A stretch of DNA of 64,000 bases. It comes from Liolophura sinensis. Taxonomy: Eukaryota; Mollusca; Polyplacophora; Chitonida; Chitonidae. Location of the stretch: the NCBI RefSeq assembly GCF_032854445.1, contig NC_088303.1, forward strand, positions 35,817,265 to 35,881,264, in the 5' to 3' direction. This document shows positions 10,141 to 23,599 of the stretch, one piece after another. The notes under the pieces were generated by a model. The model had not been told where the DNA came from. It was given only the letters and a program-made list of their open reading frames with translations, and did no database searches. The translations under genes were made by a program, and so were the position numbers. Every line of letters starts with the position of its first letter. Within the stretch, counting starts at the first letter, position 1.

Positions 10141-13100
10141 ATACATGCACGTGGTGCGAGTTTTCTGTCATAACAGGATACCACCAGACACAATCCGAAA
10201 TGCTCAAAATTATGCTGTGTTTTATTCCATGGTGATGATTCCCCCCCCCTCCCCCGCCTTTTTATCCGCTCCCAAATTGACTTAGCCACCAGTGCATATG
10301 TTTTAGACCACAGATATCATTTTTGCGGTTATTTCCATCATGGCATGGTTAAATATAGAGGACCAGGATTTTAGAATCTGCATGTTTATAGAGTCTCACT
10401 TATGAAACAGTTGATTGCTGTATATCTGTATACTAATGCGGTTTACCCGTGATCACGCCTAAGCATTTTGGCAGGTGCACAAAAAATTGATTGTTTCATT
10501 TGAATATTGGGAGTAAAGTGTACATATGCGTTAGTTTAAATCATGTATACAGATCTCGTAAAAACTCGAAAGTTCACTAGTATTTAAGGTTATTTGGCAA
10601 AGCATATGGCGATATGTACATGTATTTCAACAAACATTCGAGAGGATGTATACTAGGCGAAGCGTGAATTTGAGAGAACCGATCGACGCGGTCTGCGGAG
10701 AAAAGCATCATCCCATGTGGTGTCTCAGATTCGCTTCACTAACGGAAGTAGCCAGCATCACATATAGACAAATGACAATGTCATAATGTTATCATGCAAT
10801 TATCCAAATACTTCATTCTATCAACAAAAATATGATTTTTTCGGTGTTTATTTTTCTGTCTGTGTTTCTGTGTGTCTGTCGGTCTGTCTGACAGCAACTT
10901 TAATGAAAATGTTATGTAGGTATTTGCATGAAATTGTGTGCAGGGCTTAACCTTAAGAACCAATCGCTTGGACTTCGATAGTTATTCTGATTGGGATTCG
11001 GATCTAAGAATTTGGATCCAAGAATTTTTCACCTCTCTCGCTCTCGATATATTAAATATATTTTTTATTTGAATTTTGTTGAATGTCATAGCGAAAAAAT
11101 TGATCACACCACCTGAACATTCCCACGTGTACAAATATCATATCCCAATTGATTCGAGGTGGGCATCTTACCGCAGAGCCACACCCAGGGCTTTCCCATG
11201 CAATTAAAAAGGTAACAATTCACAGCCAGAAATAAATCTAGGATGCACGGGTACAGCATTATCAAGCTTGTTTATTTCACTTTGCACTCAGCTATGTGTA
11301 TAATTAAGCAGCCATGTCGGACGGGAAACGCAACATTCCTATGTACGTCAACAACTCCCACCTTTACTTTGTTTAGGTTTATTAGAAATATTTTGATATG
11401 GCTAAAAAAAAACCTTGGGTTCGTCTTCCAAAAAAAAACAAACAAAAATGACAAGTAGTGAAACACAAGTTTCTGCCATCGTTTAAATAGAATTACTGCG
11501 TGATTTTATCATTGGAAATTACGTGCCCGTGTAACATGGAACCTGTCTCTAACATACTGTGTGCCCACGAACTGAATACAACCGGTTGTATTGCGTGACT
11601 AATGCTACTGTGTATATGCTTAAAGATGCATATCAATAAAGCCCTTGAAACGCCAAATTTTGAAAACTTTGCGGTTGGTGACAGTTTCCTCCGGTACCCG
11701 AACATCAGAACCTTTCGCATGCGTTGGCCTGTGTCGAACGAAGAAGGTTGACGCGTGACTCATTGTGTGTGTACTGCCGGACACACCGCACTGACCTGAA
11801 ACGTCGGTTATAAACATATACACGTTCGTCCCTGATTGGCTAGGAGTGGCGGTGGTAAGAAGTTCGTTAATAAAAGTATTGCTAATGATTCATCGCGGCC
11901 CAGACTTAAACTGCTACCATGGATTGGCAAGCAGATCTCGTTTTGGTCGATACCTGATATTCTTGTAGATGCACGCACTACAAAGTGGCTAGTAAAAAGT
12001 ACAATGTAAACTGTTTCAATTAAACAAATTATGCACAAGCATTTAATTCATAGGTGAACTCTTTCTTCTTGACTTATAAAGTTGAACAAAATGTGTTTCA
12101 AATTCATAGTGCTCACACTAGAAAAGAAAAGGATCTTTTGTTAACCAGGTATATTCATGTCTTGTATATTCGTAGTCATCGCCACACTCAGGAATTTTCA
12201 CCCGTTATACTTTTAGATATATAGACAATGACATTTAATATGCGAAAGGAAAATCAACATACAACAAGAGAACTAATGTTATACAAAATAATACATTCGA
12301 GATATAACTATGCACGAATGGAATTCGACAATTTCACTATTAGATGCATGAGATTTCATGAACAAAATACAGTGATTTTGTCATCAATGGTCACACCATT
12401 GATCGATTTCATTCTACATCATAGATGCTATTGTTGGAGGAAGACACACGTAATGTACTGGGTTAAACCTGGAAAGAGTTATAGCATTGGTTGCTCCTTC
12501 TCTGATTTCACAATGATTTTTCATGATGTGAAAAAATGCACGCAGTATACAGAGAATGCAAGGAATGGCTTTAGATGAAATTGTGCTACTTCACAATAAG
12601 TTGTCATGATATAAAAGGATACTTTTAGTGTAGTGATTTTTTTTTTCAGAAAAGGTCAGACGAAAATCCTCGATATGAGTTATAACTTTGTCTATACAAG
12701 AATGCATATATGAATCTACTCATATTCTATTTTTTTTTTCTTTATTTTGCTATAGAAAACAGATAACCATTTAAACCCACACAAGTGGCGACAGAGGTCA
12801 AATAATGAAGGTGTCATTTTATTAGATTCCTGTTTCAGCCATTATTACCGCGAGACCTAATGTAAAGTATTGAAATATCAACAAGATGCATGCGGCGAGA
12901 AATAAAAAAATATATATCAGTATACACAGCGGGGCTTTCAGACACCCTTGACGAATACCTGTGCATTGTTTTGACTGAACAGCCCCTGTGGTGCGTGCAT
13001 GATAACAAGGAGACGCCTGACACATGCGCTGGGGTGGCATTCCTTTTGCCAACGTAAAACAAAGGGTTTTGTTTTTGTATTCAATTTTGGCAGCCTTTGT

Positions 13101-13550
13101 TGACAATGGTTTTATCTTAATTATCTAAGATTGTTTTTCTTCGATAAAATCAAAATCTGCAATGACACCAATATCAATTTATGTGTTACACTTAGAGATG
13201 ACTATTATGTAACAGATGTGAAATTATAAGTTCGAAATTGATTGAATGTGAACAACATGTATATATTCAATAATAAAGGTAAAACATCTTGGAAGAGGAG
13301 AAAGCCCTTGCATAAATGAAATCAGTGTCTGGAATTAACAGGTAGAATCTATCTGTATTTTGTTTTTAAATATTTGGATGTTAATTTTATTAATGAAACT
13401 GGTCTTTGGGAATTTGACTTGATATTGTTTAACCGGTTGACGACCTGGATTATTATTTGAATATTTCACTTTCTATCTTACTGTTGTTTTCTTTATTTGA
13501 GTTAATTTCCAGTAGTGGATCACACACATCATCAGGGGCTATATTTATAT
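10141..13550. other. Gene-poor AT-rich sequence
   Basis: No exon or strong repeat is recognised. There is a short C-rich run near 10243-10255, a GTCTGT-rich stretch near 10857-10890 and scattered poly-T tracts. The open frame at 12228-12578 (116 codons) has no visible motif. Confidence 0.4.
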
Positions 13551-13559
13551 TTACATTTG

Positions 13560-13710
13560 CAAGTTTATACTTGTGCTGCTGTATTTAACCATTCACATGA
13601 ACCGTAGCTGAAATAAATGGACAGCAGTCCGTATTTCACCGGTTACGTGTAACCAATTGCCTAGTATCACCTCCTGGTCTGACTTTACTCTCCATGCTGT
13701 AACCATTTGC
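13560..13710 (+). repeat. Interspersed repeat E, diverged copy
   Basis: The blocks AACCATTCACATGAACCGTA and TCTGACTTTACTCTCCATGC recur, diverged, at 43405-43600 and 43765-43900 in the same order. The element type is unknown. The match is by eye. Confidence 0.4.
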
Positions 13711-13786
13711 ATTCTTGTATCAGTTTTAAGATAATTTGCTTATGCTGCGTCACCTACACAACCGGGTTAAGTTCCACAAAATTAGA

Positions 13787-13906
13787 TCCTTGATTGTATT
13801 TATTTATTTGCATGGTGTTTTACGCCGTATTCAAGAAAATTTCACTTATACGAAGGCGGCCAGCATTATGATGGGAGGAAACCAGGCACAGCCCTCCTTG
13901 ATTGTA
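13787..13906 (-). mobile_element. 5'-truncated family A SINE with perfect 12-base duplication
   Basis: TCCTTGATTGTA at 13787-13798 and 13895-13906 flanks a 96-base SINE 3' end (13799-13894). On the plus strand that body runs from the TTTA tail through GGTGTTTTACGCCGTATTC to GGAAACCAGGCACAGCC. Truncation at the head end combined with an intact duplication is the usual result of target-primed reverse transcription by a LINE enzyme. Sense is minus. Confidence 0.93.
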
Positions 13907-14933
13907 ACTACCAAGGTAATACATGTGAAAATAATATATTGTCATTGTCGTAACTATGAACTTGACTCCCGATAGTTCCGTGCAGTGGAGTTCTGGTCGC
14001 TTATTCACGCCACTATAATAACCACTTCTGCTGGACATCTTGAAAAATAGGCATACCATAAAAGACCACAGCAAATAATAGAACCGGAGTAGTGGCGGAA
14101 GTGCGATCGCTCACAAATATTATCATACTATCGGTAAAATTCATATGTCAATTTACATCAAATAGGACTTTTATTACTGTTCATGTATGCTTAAAAAGTA
14201 CGAACTTACACATTCCCTAGCATCATGCCGGTTCAAGCAGAATTAGGCAAAACGAATGCAGCATGATAAGTGTAAAGTACTAGGCGTCACTGGTCTAGAA
14301 GTACTTAAAATGCTGTGTTGTCATCACATTAAAACAATGAGAAGGGCCCAGGCTTCTGGAGTGCTTAGCCCACAAGCCGAATACTTGTTTACAGTATAAA
14401 ACTACAGCATATAGAGTAAAGCCAGAGCATTAATTGTTCACAGTTATTACCCGCCAATATGCTGTGAAGAATGGGTAATATACATTTGTCAGAACGATTG
14501 CTCGAGCGTTTATCTTGTAGTCTCACTCCAGCAGGTGCAGAATGTTGCGTCGATTCGAGAGGTTGAAAATACAGTGTTTTAGCAGGGGGGATAACCGCGT
14601 CGGAAATGTACTTCTCAGGACACCTGTTTATATCATTTTGACATAAGACACACAATTGTCAAGATGGTCAGCATAGTGAATAGTTCAATACTTTATAAAG
14701 GCTGATAGGAATTAAATAGTTGAATACCATTTCTTATTTCGTATTACACACAAGTATTTTGACACTAACATGCATTTATTTATATTTATATGTGAAGACC
14801 AGAGGTATACGTTGTGTGATATATATGGGATGAAAAGGACAAGAGAAGAAAGGCTTTCAGCATCTGCTGATATTTTTCATTGCTGTATCTAACTATTTAA
14901 CCAGGGCCTATAGGGATCGTATAGCCATACATT

Positions 14934-15052
14934 TTGATTAATTTATCTGATTGGTGGTTTACGTCGTGCTCAAGAACATTTCAGAGCCTGGGGGCATCCC
15001 ACGACCATCCGCAGGTTGATGACAGTCCTTCTCAAGTCCGACCAGAGAGGAA
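14934..15052 (-). mobile_element. Family A SINE, internally deleted
   Basis: On the plus strand it has GATTGGTGGTTTACGTCGTG, then CAGAGCCTGGGGGCATCCCA, CGACCATCCGCAGGTTGATG and GACCAGAGAGGAA. The central CACTTATACGACGG block is missing. No target-site duplication was found. Confidence 0.8.
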
Positions 15053-15472
15053 TAAACATATATGTTTATTACACCAATATAGTGCTTATGCCAAAGCGCG
15101 ACTGACATACGTATGTCTTTTGTATTCAACCGGGAGAATAATCTGGGGCTATAAATTCTAAATTTTAATTAGCTCTCATGCTATAGATATTGACTGTTTT
15201 CTATGCATCATTGAAAACTTGATTTCTGCTTCTCCCTGACATGTTACCAGCTATATTTACCATTTTACTTATTATTTCTCCTATTCTTTTGGGAATTTGT
15301 GTTTCACATCGGTTGTTTTGAAAATGGGTGTTGTGATCATCGACTTTGAACGCCCTTGGCGTGTGAGAGATATACACATGTGGAACTTTTTAAACAGCCT
15401 CCAGCTTGCTGTATTGAATAGATAACGTGAAACAGAGTTGCAGTGCAGTTTTACCGACGACCATTAAATGCT

Positions 15473-15474
<2 letters not shown>

Positions 15475-15526
<52 letters not shown>
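15475..15526. repeat. TA microsatellite
   Basis: About 26 uninterrupted TA units. Confidence 0.97.
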
Positions 15527-15530
<4 letters not shown>

Positions 15531-16136
15531 CCGTTAGTTTCAGACACGCTTCAGTTGGCACAACTCATAGCGTATTTCCCTCCAATCTATAGGCCTATAA
15601 ATAACACAATAACAGGAAATGAGCCCAAATGGAGCTTTTTTTTTCGCGTCAAGATTATATGCATTTATACAGGTACTTACTTCTATCTACACTAGATCCG
15701 AGAACATATGCAGGTTACTTTGTTCAACTTTGTTACATCACTGAAACTATACACAGAATGGGATGAGGAGAGTAGCGTTTTCATTAAATCTAAAGTTATC
15801 GATCACCTCCAGAACAATATTACTCTTAATTAATAGGCATCGATAGCAAGAAGATTCCCCCTAAAGCTTTATAGGTCTACATGGTTAGCAGATTTTTACG
15901 TATATATACCCATATACATATTTATGCCTGTACACATACAATGTAGGCCTATCGGAGTACAGCTTCCTCTCTGAATATATTCCAAGCAAAATAGAGTTGA
16001 CTTCCGTTTACGATAGATATCCAAATGTCCGTATATACATGTATATGTATACAATAATGTACACGTATACATCTCTCGTATACACGTGTATACACAAACC
16101 TTGCTTCCGATCGGTCAGTTGCTAATGAAGTTAGCT
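15527..16136. other. Unique-looking AT-rich sequence
   Basis: No gene is seen. The stretch 16030-16095 is rich in alternating TATAC/GTATA with several short imperfect palindromes. Confidence 0.4.
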
Positions 16137-16150
16137 CTTGTTACCTGATC

Positions 16151-16339
16151 TGAATGCTTGTCCGACTGAGCTGAATGCTTGTCTGACTGAGCTGAATGCT
16201 TGTCCGACTGAGCTGAATGCTTGTCCGACTGAGCTGAATGCTTGTCCGACTGAAGTGAATGCTTGTCTGACTGAGCTGAATGCTTGTCTGACTGAGCTGA
16301 ATGCTTGTCCGACTGAGCTGAATGCTTGTAAGAGATTCC
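16151..16339. repeat. 21-base minisatellite, 9 units
   Basis: TGAATGCTTGT starts at 16151, 16172, 16193, 16214, 16235, 16256, 16277, 16298 and 16319, a strict 21-base period. The rest of the unit is CYGACTGAGC. Since 21 is divisible by three, frames on both strands stay open as heptapeptide repeats (for example DKHSAQS on minus). Units are nearly identical, which suggests a young or homogenised array. Confidence 0.97.
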
Positions 16340-16654
16340 CTTAAACAGGACTACCATTCTTATATGTAAAAAAATTGATTATTTGATGGCTTTAACTCCA
16401 ATGAAAGAAATAAATAAATTTACCCTAATTGTATGTCAGCTATTGGACCGTGTATGTGTGAATTACGCGCTAACAATGGCTAGAGATGTACTGTCATGTA
16501 AATACAAATCAAAACATTAACAATCGATAAGTTTACATACAACAAGTCGTATAGTGATCCTATAAATGCAATATGATAACCTGGGTAATGTCTGTTGGAA
16601 GCATTGATGATCCTCGGGAACTTTAAATAAGCATCCCCTCCTCCTCGCAGTTTC

Positions 16655-17122
16655 ATGATTTTCATCATCATCGCATGAAGTCTTGCATGGTGTAGTCGTA
16701 TCATCATCAGCGTCTTGGAGCCTTGCATGGTGTAGTCTCATCCTCATCTTCTTGGAGCCCTGCTTGATGTAGTCGTACCATCATCATCTTGGATTCTTCC
16801 ATGGTGTAGTCTCATCGCCATCATCATCTTGGAGCCTTGCATGGTGTAGTCTCATCATCATTGTCTTAGAGTCTTACATGGTGTAGTCTCATCATCATCA
16901 TCATCATCTTGGAGTCTCGCATGGTGAGTCTCATCATGATCATCATCTTGGAACTTTGCATGGTGTAGTCTCATCATCATCATCGTTTTGGAGCCTTGCA
17001 TGGTGTAATCTCATCATCATCATCACCATCATCTTGGAGCCTTGCATGGTGTAGTCTCATCATCACCATCGCCTTGGAGCATGGCATGGTGTAGTCGCAT
17101 CATCATCACTGTCATCGTTTTT
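16655..17122. repeat. CAT-rich compound minisatellite, about 11 units
   Basis: A core of GCATGGTGTAGTCTCATC, preceded by CTTGGAGCCTT, recurs about eleven times. It is joined by CATCAT runs of variable length, so the unit varies from roughly 35 to 48 bases. The array is a minisatellite whose spacer is itself a trinucleotide microsatellite. Confidence 0.92.
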
Positions 17123-19095
17123 GCATAATCATCACCAACGGAAAATGGGCTGTGTTATAAGCACTAGAGGCATAAGTTTAAGAACTGTGCAAAAAGAATT
17201 TCTATCGAATTTTGTAGGTTTTCCAGTATATGAGGTGATCCGAAACAATGATGAAGATGTCGACAAGGTTCCACTCAGTTCATACAGCGCAAACACTTGC
17301 AGCTTTGTACGAGGTGTAGAAAGCAAATGTTTTCACACATGTTTTGGTCATAATTTAAGCAGTAATCAGAGGATAGCAAATTTCGAAATGAATAGCAAGC
17401 AGATTGACGTGCAAAACGCCTGCGTAGACTGGTGTGTTTTGACGATTATCATGACACGTGGTGAACAGCCATTAATTATTAATTATATTCAGCCATATAA
17501 TTAAATAAAATCCTATTTTCAAGAAGTATCAAGAAATACCATCGAGAATATCTCTTTCCTATTTCGAATAGAGACCTTACGGTGGGAGAAAAATGATGCC
17601 TAATAAATTGTATTTGTATCCTTACCATTTTTACAGAAAAAAAACACAGGAAAAAAATGTCTTTCGACAGAAAGTATATAGGCCTAAAGTTTATAAATAG
17701 CATAATAAAGGTTGACTGTTACAATTGCATTTCGCTCTTAATGGGCTATAACCTTTAGCTTCCCTTTACGAAGCGTTTATTTTGATGTCCAGCCTTAGAA
17801 TTTTTAATATCAATCATGTATGTACGTTAAATAATTAAAATTTAAAAGAAACTTTAAAATAATCTTTATACATTAATATATTCGTCAACTTCAGGTAGCA
17901 ACATTTATATATGATGAGGAGTATACATGTAGGTTATAGAATTTTCCGTGCACACCCAGACCGTTTGTCAGTGAAACAGGATTGATGTGAAGAGCTCGAA
18001 AAAATACTGTCAGCATATGCTTCTTGCCACGTACTATAACATCCGCTCTTCAAGGTTCTGCTGACTTATCTCAGCATGGCACGTTTCCGAAAAGTTAGAG
18101 GACTGAGTTTTAAAATGTCACGCAGAGTTAACCTACAAGTGTATGCCGCCAAGGGACTTCGCATTTAAAGAGGCAACACTTCAAGTTTTATTAACACTAT
18201 TCGCCCAACCATTATACGTGTTTGTGAATAAACAGGATTTTGATCTGAAACGAGCCGCTACTGTCGGTGAAAATCTCGCTCTAGTGGTTTCCTTTCTGTT
18301 TAGTGGTTTAAACGGAATCAGTATGTTCCACTGACAACTACTGGGCGAGAGCATCCGGTTGATTCCCACCACGAGAAACAGCTGGCCAACATTACCATAT
18401 TTGTACAAAGCCAGTGCGCGTGTTGTAAGATGCCGCCTTGGAGACACGCACCTCAGCACGCGAGATTAAATTTCAGTATTAAAATTGGAATTGTGTGACG
18501 ACGACAGACAAGGCTCTTTGTCAATAAAGGTGAGACAGCTTGGAACGTGATCCGTACATAGTGGCTAGAACTGGATGCCAGCGAACTGACAGGCCGTTTT
18601 AACAGCCGTCTTGCGACAAGGCAGAAATCGTTAAACAGCTGTCGCTTTATATTGTCAATATAGGTTTGGCTTTGTCGGAGGATGATGATGGAGTAAATTG
18701 GTTGACTTTAACGGCACTTGTTACGCATTTTAAAAAAGTTCCCAGTATTTTCTTTGAGACTGATGTACATAATATTTCAGTAAAGATTTCCTGCCGAAAC
18801 ACCTGTTGCCTCTCTTAATAAACTGACAAGAGTACAGTTATGAAATTCGAATGTTTATATAACCGAGACTACAGCGTGATTGGTAAAAACGCATGATACG
18901 CCAGAAAAAAGAGCATGCAAAAAGTGATCGTGATATTACATCACAAACACACGCCGATAAAAGACAAATCCAATCCAGTTCTGTAATTATAACGGCTTGT
19001 AAACACGAACCGCAGAATATTATTTGTTAATTTGATCTATTGGTTAATTTTTTAGAAAATATATTAGCAATCTAATCTTCTGACGCAAGCGGAAA
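17123..19095. other. Gene-poor sequence after the CAT-rich array
   Basis: The plus-strand open frame 17121-17504 (127 codons) starts inside the edge of the satellite and shows no domain, signal peptide or splice context. I do not call it a gene. No further repeat is recognised to 19.1 kb. Confidence 0.4.
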
Positions 19096-19256
19096 GGTCT
19101 GTCAGCAAACTGCGCATGGCCGTGAGTTTCACCCGGACTCTGCCCGGTTTCCTCCCACCATTGTGCTGGCCGCCGTTGTATAATTGAAATATTCTTAAGC
19201 TTATCCAGCGTTAAACACTCATCAATTAAATAAATAAATAAATATTTATTAATTTA
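19096..19256 (+). mobile_element. Family A SINE, head missing
   Basis: The sequence runs from GGTCTGTCAGCAAACTGCGC through CTCTGCCCGGTTTCCTCCCA, CTGGCCGCCGTTGTATAATT and GAAATATTCTTAAG to a TAAA-type tail at 19229-19256. It keeps most of the body in the sense orientation. It abuts an inverted ATTT-rich stretch (19250-19290). No duplication was found. Confidence 0.85.
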
Positions 19257-22200
19257 TGTATTTGTTTATTTATTTATTTATTAAATTCATTTGTTTGTGT
19301 ATTGGGCCTAATCTATAAGAGGCTTATTTCACACCATGCACCCTGCAATTACCATAAATGCGAAATAGCCGTACTGTAGAATGAACGTATACGGAATGCA
19401 AAATTCTACTCAAATATATAACATAAAGAACTGGTTGTAAAAGCCATAACAGAATTGATTGGAATGTATATTCAGGTTATAGAAATAAGCTTTTAGGACA
19501 GTGTTTAGTTCCATACATTAACAGCCTGATACGCATGGTACTTCGCGAAAAGGTGTTATAGCGTTAAATGCATGGGGAGAGAATGGCAACAGGCCGCTCT
19601 CTGCATATTCACCAGGAAGGAGACCATTTCAGCATGTGTTACCATTAATTCAACAGGCCTGTTCAAACAGGGCGACCGCGGCTTTGTTATTCGTGAAGCA
19701 GTAATCGAAACCGCAACTGGTGTTTCCAAGACAATGCCCGCAAACAGCTACAAGCGGAAGAATTACATTCAGTCACTTCTGTACATATGAATAGAGATGA
19801 CATTTGCAGCAGCTGGAATGATGGAATACCCGAGGCTTTATAACATCGGGACAATCGTACCGAAGTACCTGTATGCTAACGAGATGGGGACAGAACCAAT
19901 CAGGCAAGGTGGATCGTGCAAGTCAATTCACACTGCCGTAGACGGCAGCCCTCCATAGATGTATATAACTTCCTTGCGCTCACCAGATAAATACCAATGT
20001 TCCACTTAAAAGACTGGCAGAATAAATCGATATTTCGAGCTGCATGGATGCATATAGAACTTCAATTTTATGGTGCCTGCTGGCAAGAATTCTACATATA
20101 TAAATGGAGACTTAGATTTGGGGAGATAAGAATAGATGTGTTCCAGTGCATTCTGAGTCTAAAGCCTAACACTAGATAGGGGTCTATACCAAGGCAAATA
20201 ATCGCTATAACATTCGTGAATTCAATAGTACTACACTTCCGTTTTGGTGAGTTCTTGGCAACCCTAACACATTCATCCTATTTAAAAAACACTCAAAGTT
20301 TCGAATAAATATGCATTAGTGTTGGACAAGAGTCGGTCTGTAGTGCTAATGGGTATAGGACGGCGACCGCTGCGTTTTCTTCTCTTGTCTAATGATAATG
20401 GCTTTGATCAGACCGATTTGATAAGGCGTTTTTATTAAACTTTATCTTGGAATGGCACATTGGAAAGGTCTGCAGAGTAGTGCCACGCCTGTAGGGTAAA
20501 TAGCACTGAGTGTGTTATTAATCCTCACCCCACCCCCACCTCCCATGCATACAGTGGAAATGAAATTTCGAGTTCTTATCGGTCATTGAAGCTAGGGTGT
20601 AACCGTTACTCACCTTTACAGGTATCAGGTGCCCATGCATGCATGAATAACGACTGTCCCGCATTAAACGTATTCTGGCAACAGGTAAGATTGCGAGATG
20701 ACCTACTCGATTCTCGCTATTACCTCTCGCTGTTGCAGAGCATGCACTTCAAACTACCTTGATTGACTTGTCTATGTGCACCCTAATTGCTCTATACAGT
20801 TTGTAAAGAAACAATGTACCATAATTTGTCTTTGTAGATTTTTTCGCCGTATACATATATAATTATGATGATGTAGAAAGCTGTTCAACCCAGAAAATTT
20901 TGTTTCTTTGTTCTTATTTCTTAGATATTGCCTTGTCTAATTGTATGCATATATAATGACGCAGAAATTGGAGAGGCACCTAAAGTATACCCTTGTTAAC
21001 CTATAAACATTTTCATTTTGTTTTTGGTTGCACGACCCATGTTGTTTATGCACCGCAAACTAACATTAGTTCAATATACATGTAGCAAAAACCCAAACAT
21101 TTGGATCAGAATAAATTAATTCTTTTGCATGACTTTTTCACACTACATGAAATATACATTTCAGCTATAACACCTACAGTAAAATATCCCTAATTAGCGT
21201 GAAACAGTGCAACTTATATCTTGAAGATTTCGGACAACGTGTTTAAACACACAAGTACAGTATTATGTTCCTATCATTATATAACTTGTGAAATCAGCAA
21301 TATTTCAGCACAAAGCATTTCATTTGTCTACGGTCCAGAATTCCGTCAAACCCTGGGACGTACATATATATGTGAATATTCATTGAACTTCCATGAAGGT
21401 AAAGCCTTTCACTGGCTCGCCAAAACACCCGAGCCATCATTGCTATGGAGCTCACTAACATATGCTGCTCACGCGTTCGAATCCAACCAAAATTGCATGG
21501 TTTTCTTCAAAAATACACCCAAAATTCACTAGTGACTAATTCTACATTAGGAGTTAAAAACGATTCAAAACTTGAGATTAAGACTTCTAGTCTCAGCAAC
21601 GCTACTCACATGTATATATTACTCGATTATAAATGGAGGGCAATTGAAGCAGAGGTTACAACATGAATGTAAGTAATACCGACTGTGTTTTGGAAGGACT
21701 CGGGAGTTTCGATGTTGCCAATCCATAAAAAGTTACTTTTTGACAAGCCCCTGTCAGCAAGCACACTATATACTAGGTGGCCTATTTTGGATGCGTCAAG
21801 CACTGCTGTCCGAGGTACAGTCCTCGAGGATTTATTTTATCGGCATTTCTTATCGAACTGGGATATTTGAAGTGCTCGGTTCTCTAGTGTGATTTACAGT
21901 TTTAGATAAGAGCTGTAACAAATGGTGCTTACACATTTCCATCGTTATACCGTGATCATTCGCCAGTCCGGCCACTTCGGAATTTATGATTCACCCAGTT
22001 CCAATCTACACATACAATTTATTTACACATATCTTCCATTTGTGTGTACAATAATATCCAGATGTGGAGGTTATGTAAATCGACCATTTATACAGCGCCC
22101 TGGCCCGTCCCCAATTATCCGCCATGAAGGATTTGCAAAACATTATCCAAAGGAAACTTATGCCTGAATGCAAACTTTTTCGTGCATAAAATATGGATGA

Positions 22201-22763
22201 ATTTTACAAAGAACACGCGTTATCACGGAAGAGATAAACACCATTCAATTCTGTCTTGAAATGTTATGGGAGCAGCCATTGTGCATGTCACGGGTTATCG
22301 CCAATGGACCGGAACTCGCCAAGGAAAATCAAATGGGTTCAGCCTACATACCTTACTCAAAACAGAAATCTGCCAAAGTGAGCTATTGTGGATTATATTA
22401 AAAAGTGGAATAATGCGATGGGCCTAAAATACAACGTGAACGTCACAGACTGCCCTTTGAAAGTTTTTGTCGGAGGCTAAACGGTATCCGTTTTCAAAGT
22501 ACAATGATAAATGCCATGTACATTTTGGCACAAATCTAGTAATTACTGGATAGATTTCCATACACACGTATACAGCAAAATGGCTGTATAGGTACGTTTG
22601 ACCAAATGTCAAATAATCCCGCATGTTTTGGGATTATTATGCAGTAATTGGTACTAAACTGAAGTGATCAAAACATGTAGGCCTATTGATGGCGTCAGTT
22701 GGAGACCTGAACCACGATTAAGGCCAGATTATGAAAAATGCCGTGAAGAGGGCGTCTTACAAA
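19257..22763. other. Gene-poor AT-rich sequence
   Basis: No exon, RNA gene or clear repeat is recognised. Open frames at 19572, 21221 and 21922 are short and without motifs. A C-rich patch lies at 20526-20545. Confidence 0.4.
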
Positions 22764-23107
22764 CTGCTTTTCTTAATTATTTTATTGCAGCTGAAGCCTC
22801 AAGAATTTTCCACCTATAGAGCCTACAGGGTTTGTCCATTAGGTGGTGGAAAACAGCCCGGGGTATATCACAAACCCACAGCAAGATACCGACGAGCGTG
22901 TGAGACACAGACTCGCACATCATATTTGTGGAAGGCGGGAGGTCTTCAACGTTACACTGTGCAAAATACCACACGAGCGTTGTGGAAAACTTATCGTCAC
23001 GAACAGTGGGAGGAAACAAATTCCCTGTCCTGAATTAGGCCGGGGTGGAAACCGAACCTCGTGTGTCCAAGCGATTAAAAAGGACGATTCTTTCCTCCTG
23101 CTTTTCT
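22764..23107 (-). mobile_element. Family B SINE-like element, diverged
   Basis: It contains GGTCTTCAACGTTACACTGT and GAACAGTGGGAGGAAAC, then GGTGGAAACCGAACCTCGTG and a TCCAAGCGATTAAAAAGGA stretch. These occur in the same order, diverged, in the family B copy at 31155-31500, whose minus-strand head is tRNA-like. CTGCTTTTCT at 22764-22773 and 23098-23107 may be a target-site duplication, though it is short and T-rich. Confidence 0.55.
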
Positions 23108-23590
23108 GATGACCTTACTGCTATGTTAATATCTGAACTTTGCTTTCACTCTGGTTGAACGATGAATTACATTGTATCATATTACGAATTGCAAAATTTC
23201 AATTTGTTTTATACACGTGTTTTTGAAGCTCCTAATCTAAGCAATTCTTTGCACCATAAATTAATGTGCCTGCGCGAATTTGTAATAATTAATGTGTACA
23301 TGGGGTAGACGGTATATTATATGTACACATCATTTCATTTTATATACATGTATACGTCACATAAAAACAGAGGAGTAACCTATGGCCTATATTTATCCAG
23401 GTGTTTGTCGACGAGCGCCATCTTCTGCTTATCTTGATAGTTCAGTTTCAGTAACTCTCAAAATGCCTATTACATGTATATGAGGACTTAGAAAGCAATA
23501 AAATAAAACAAAAATAAAAAATGCCAAAAGCTTCTCCGCAATGTCATCTGTGGGCTATATCGGAGCATCAGTCATGTAAGGCGAAATCTC
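23108..23590. other. No gene recognised
   Basis: AT-rich sequence. A short A-rich stretch lies at 23498-23520. Confidence 0.4.
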
Positions 23591-23599
23591 GCTTTAGAG

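Noticed and set aside
12228-12578. 116-codon plus-strand frame
   Set aside because: AT-rich low-complexity composition and no homology that I recognise.
16115-16357. Heptapeptide-repeat protein on either strand
   Set aside because: Explained by the 21-base minisatellite; no flanking coding sequence or splice context.
17121-17504. 127-codon plus-strand frame
   Set aside because: Begins at the edge of the CAT-rich satellite; no domain, no signal peptide and no splice sites. At this length chance frames are expected in 64 kb.
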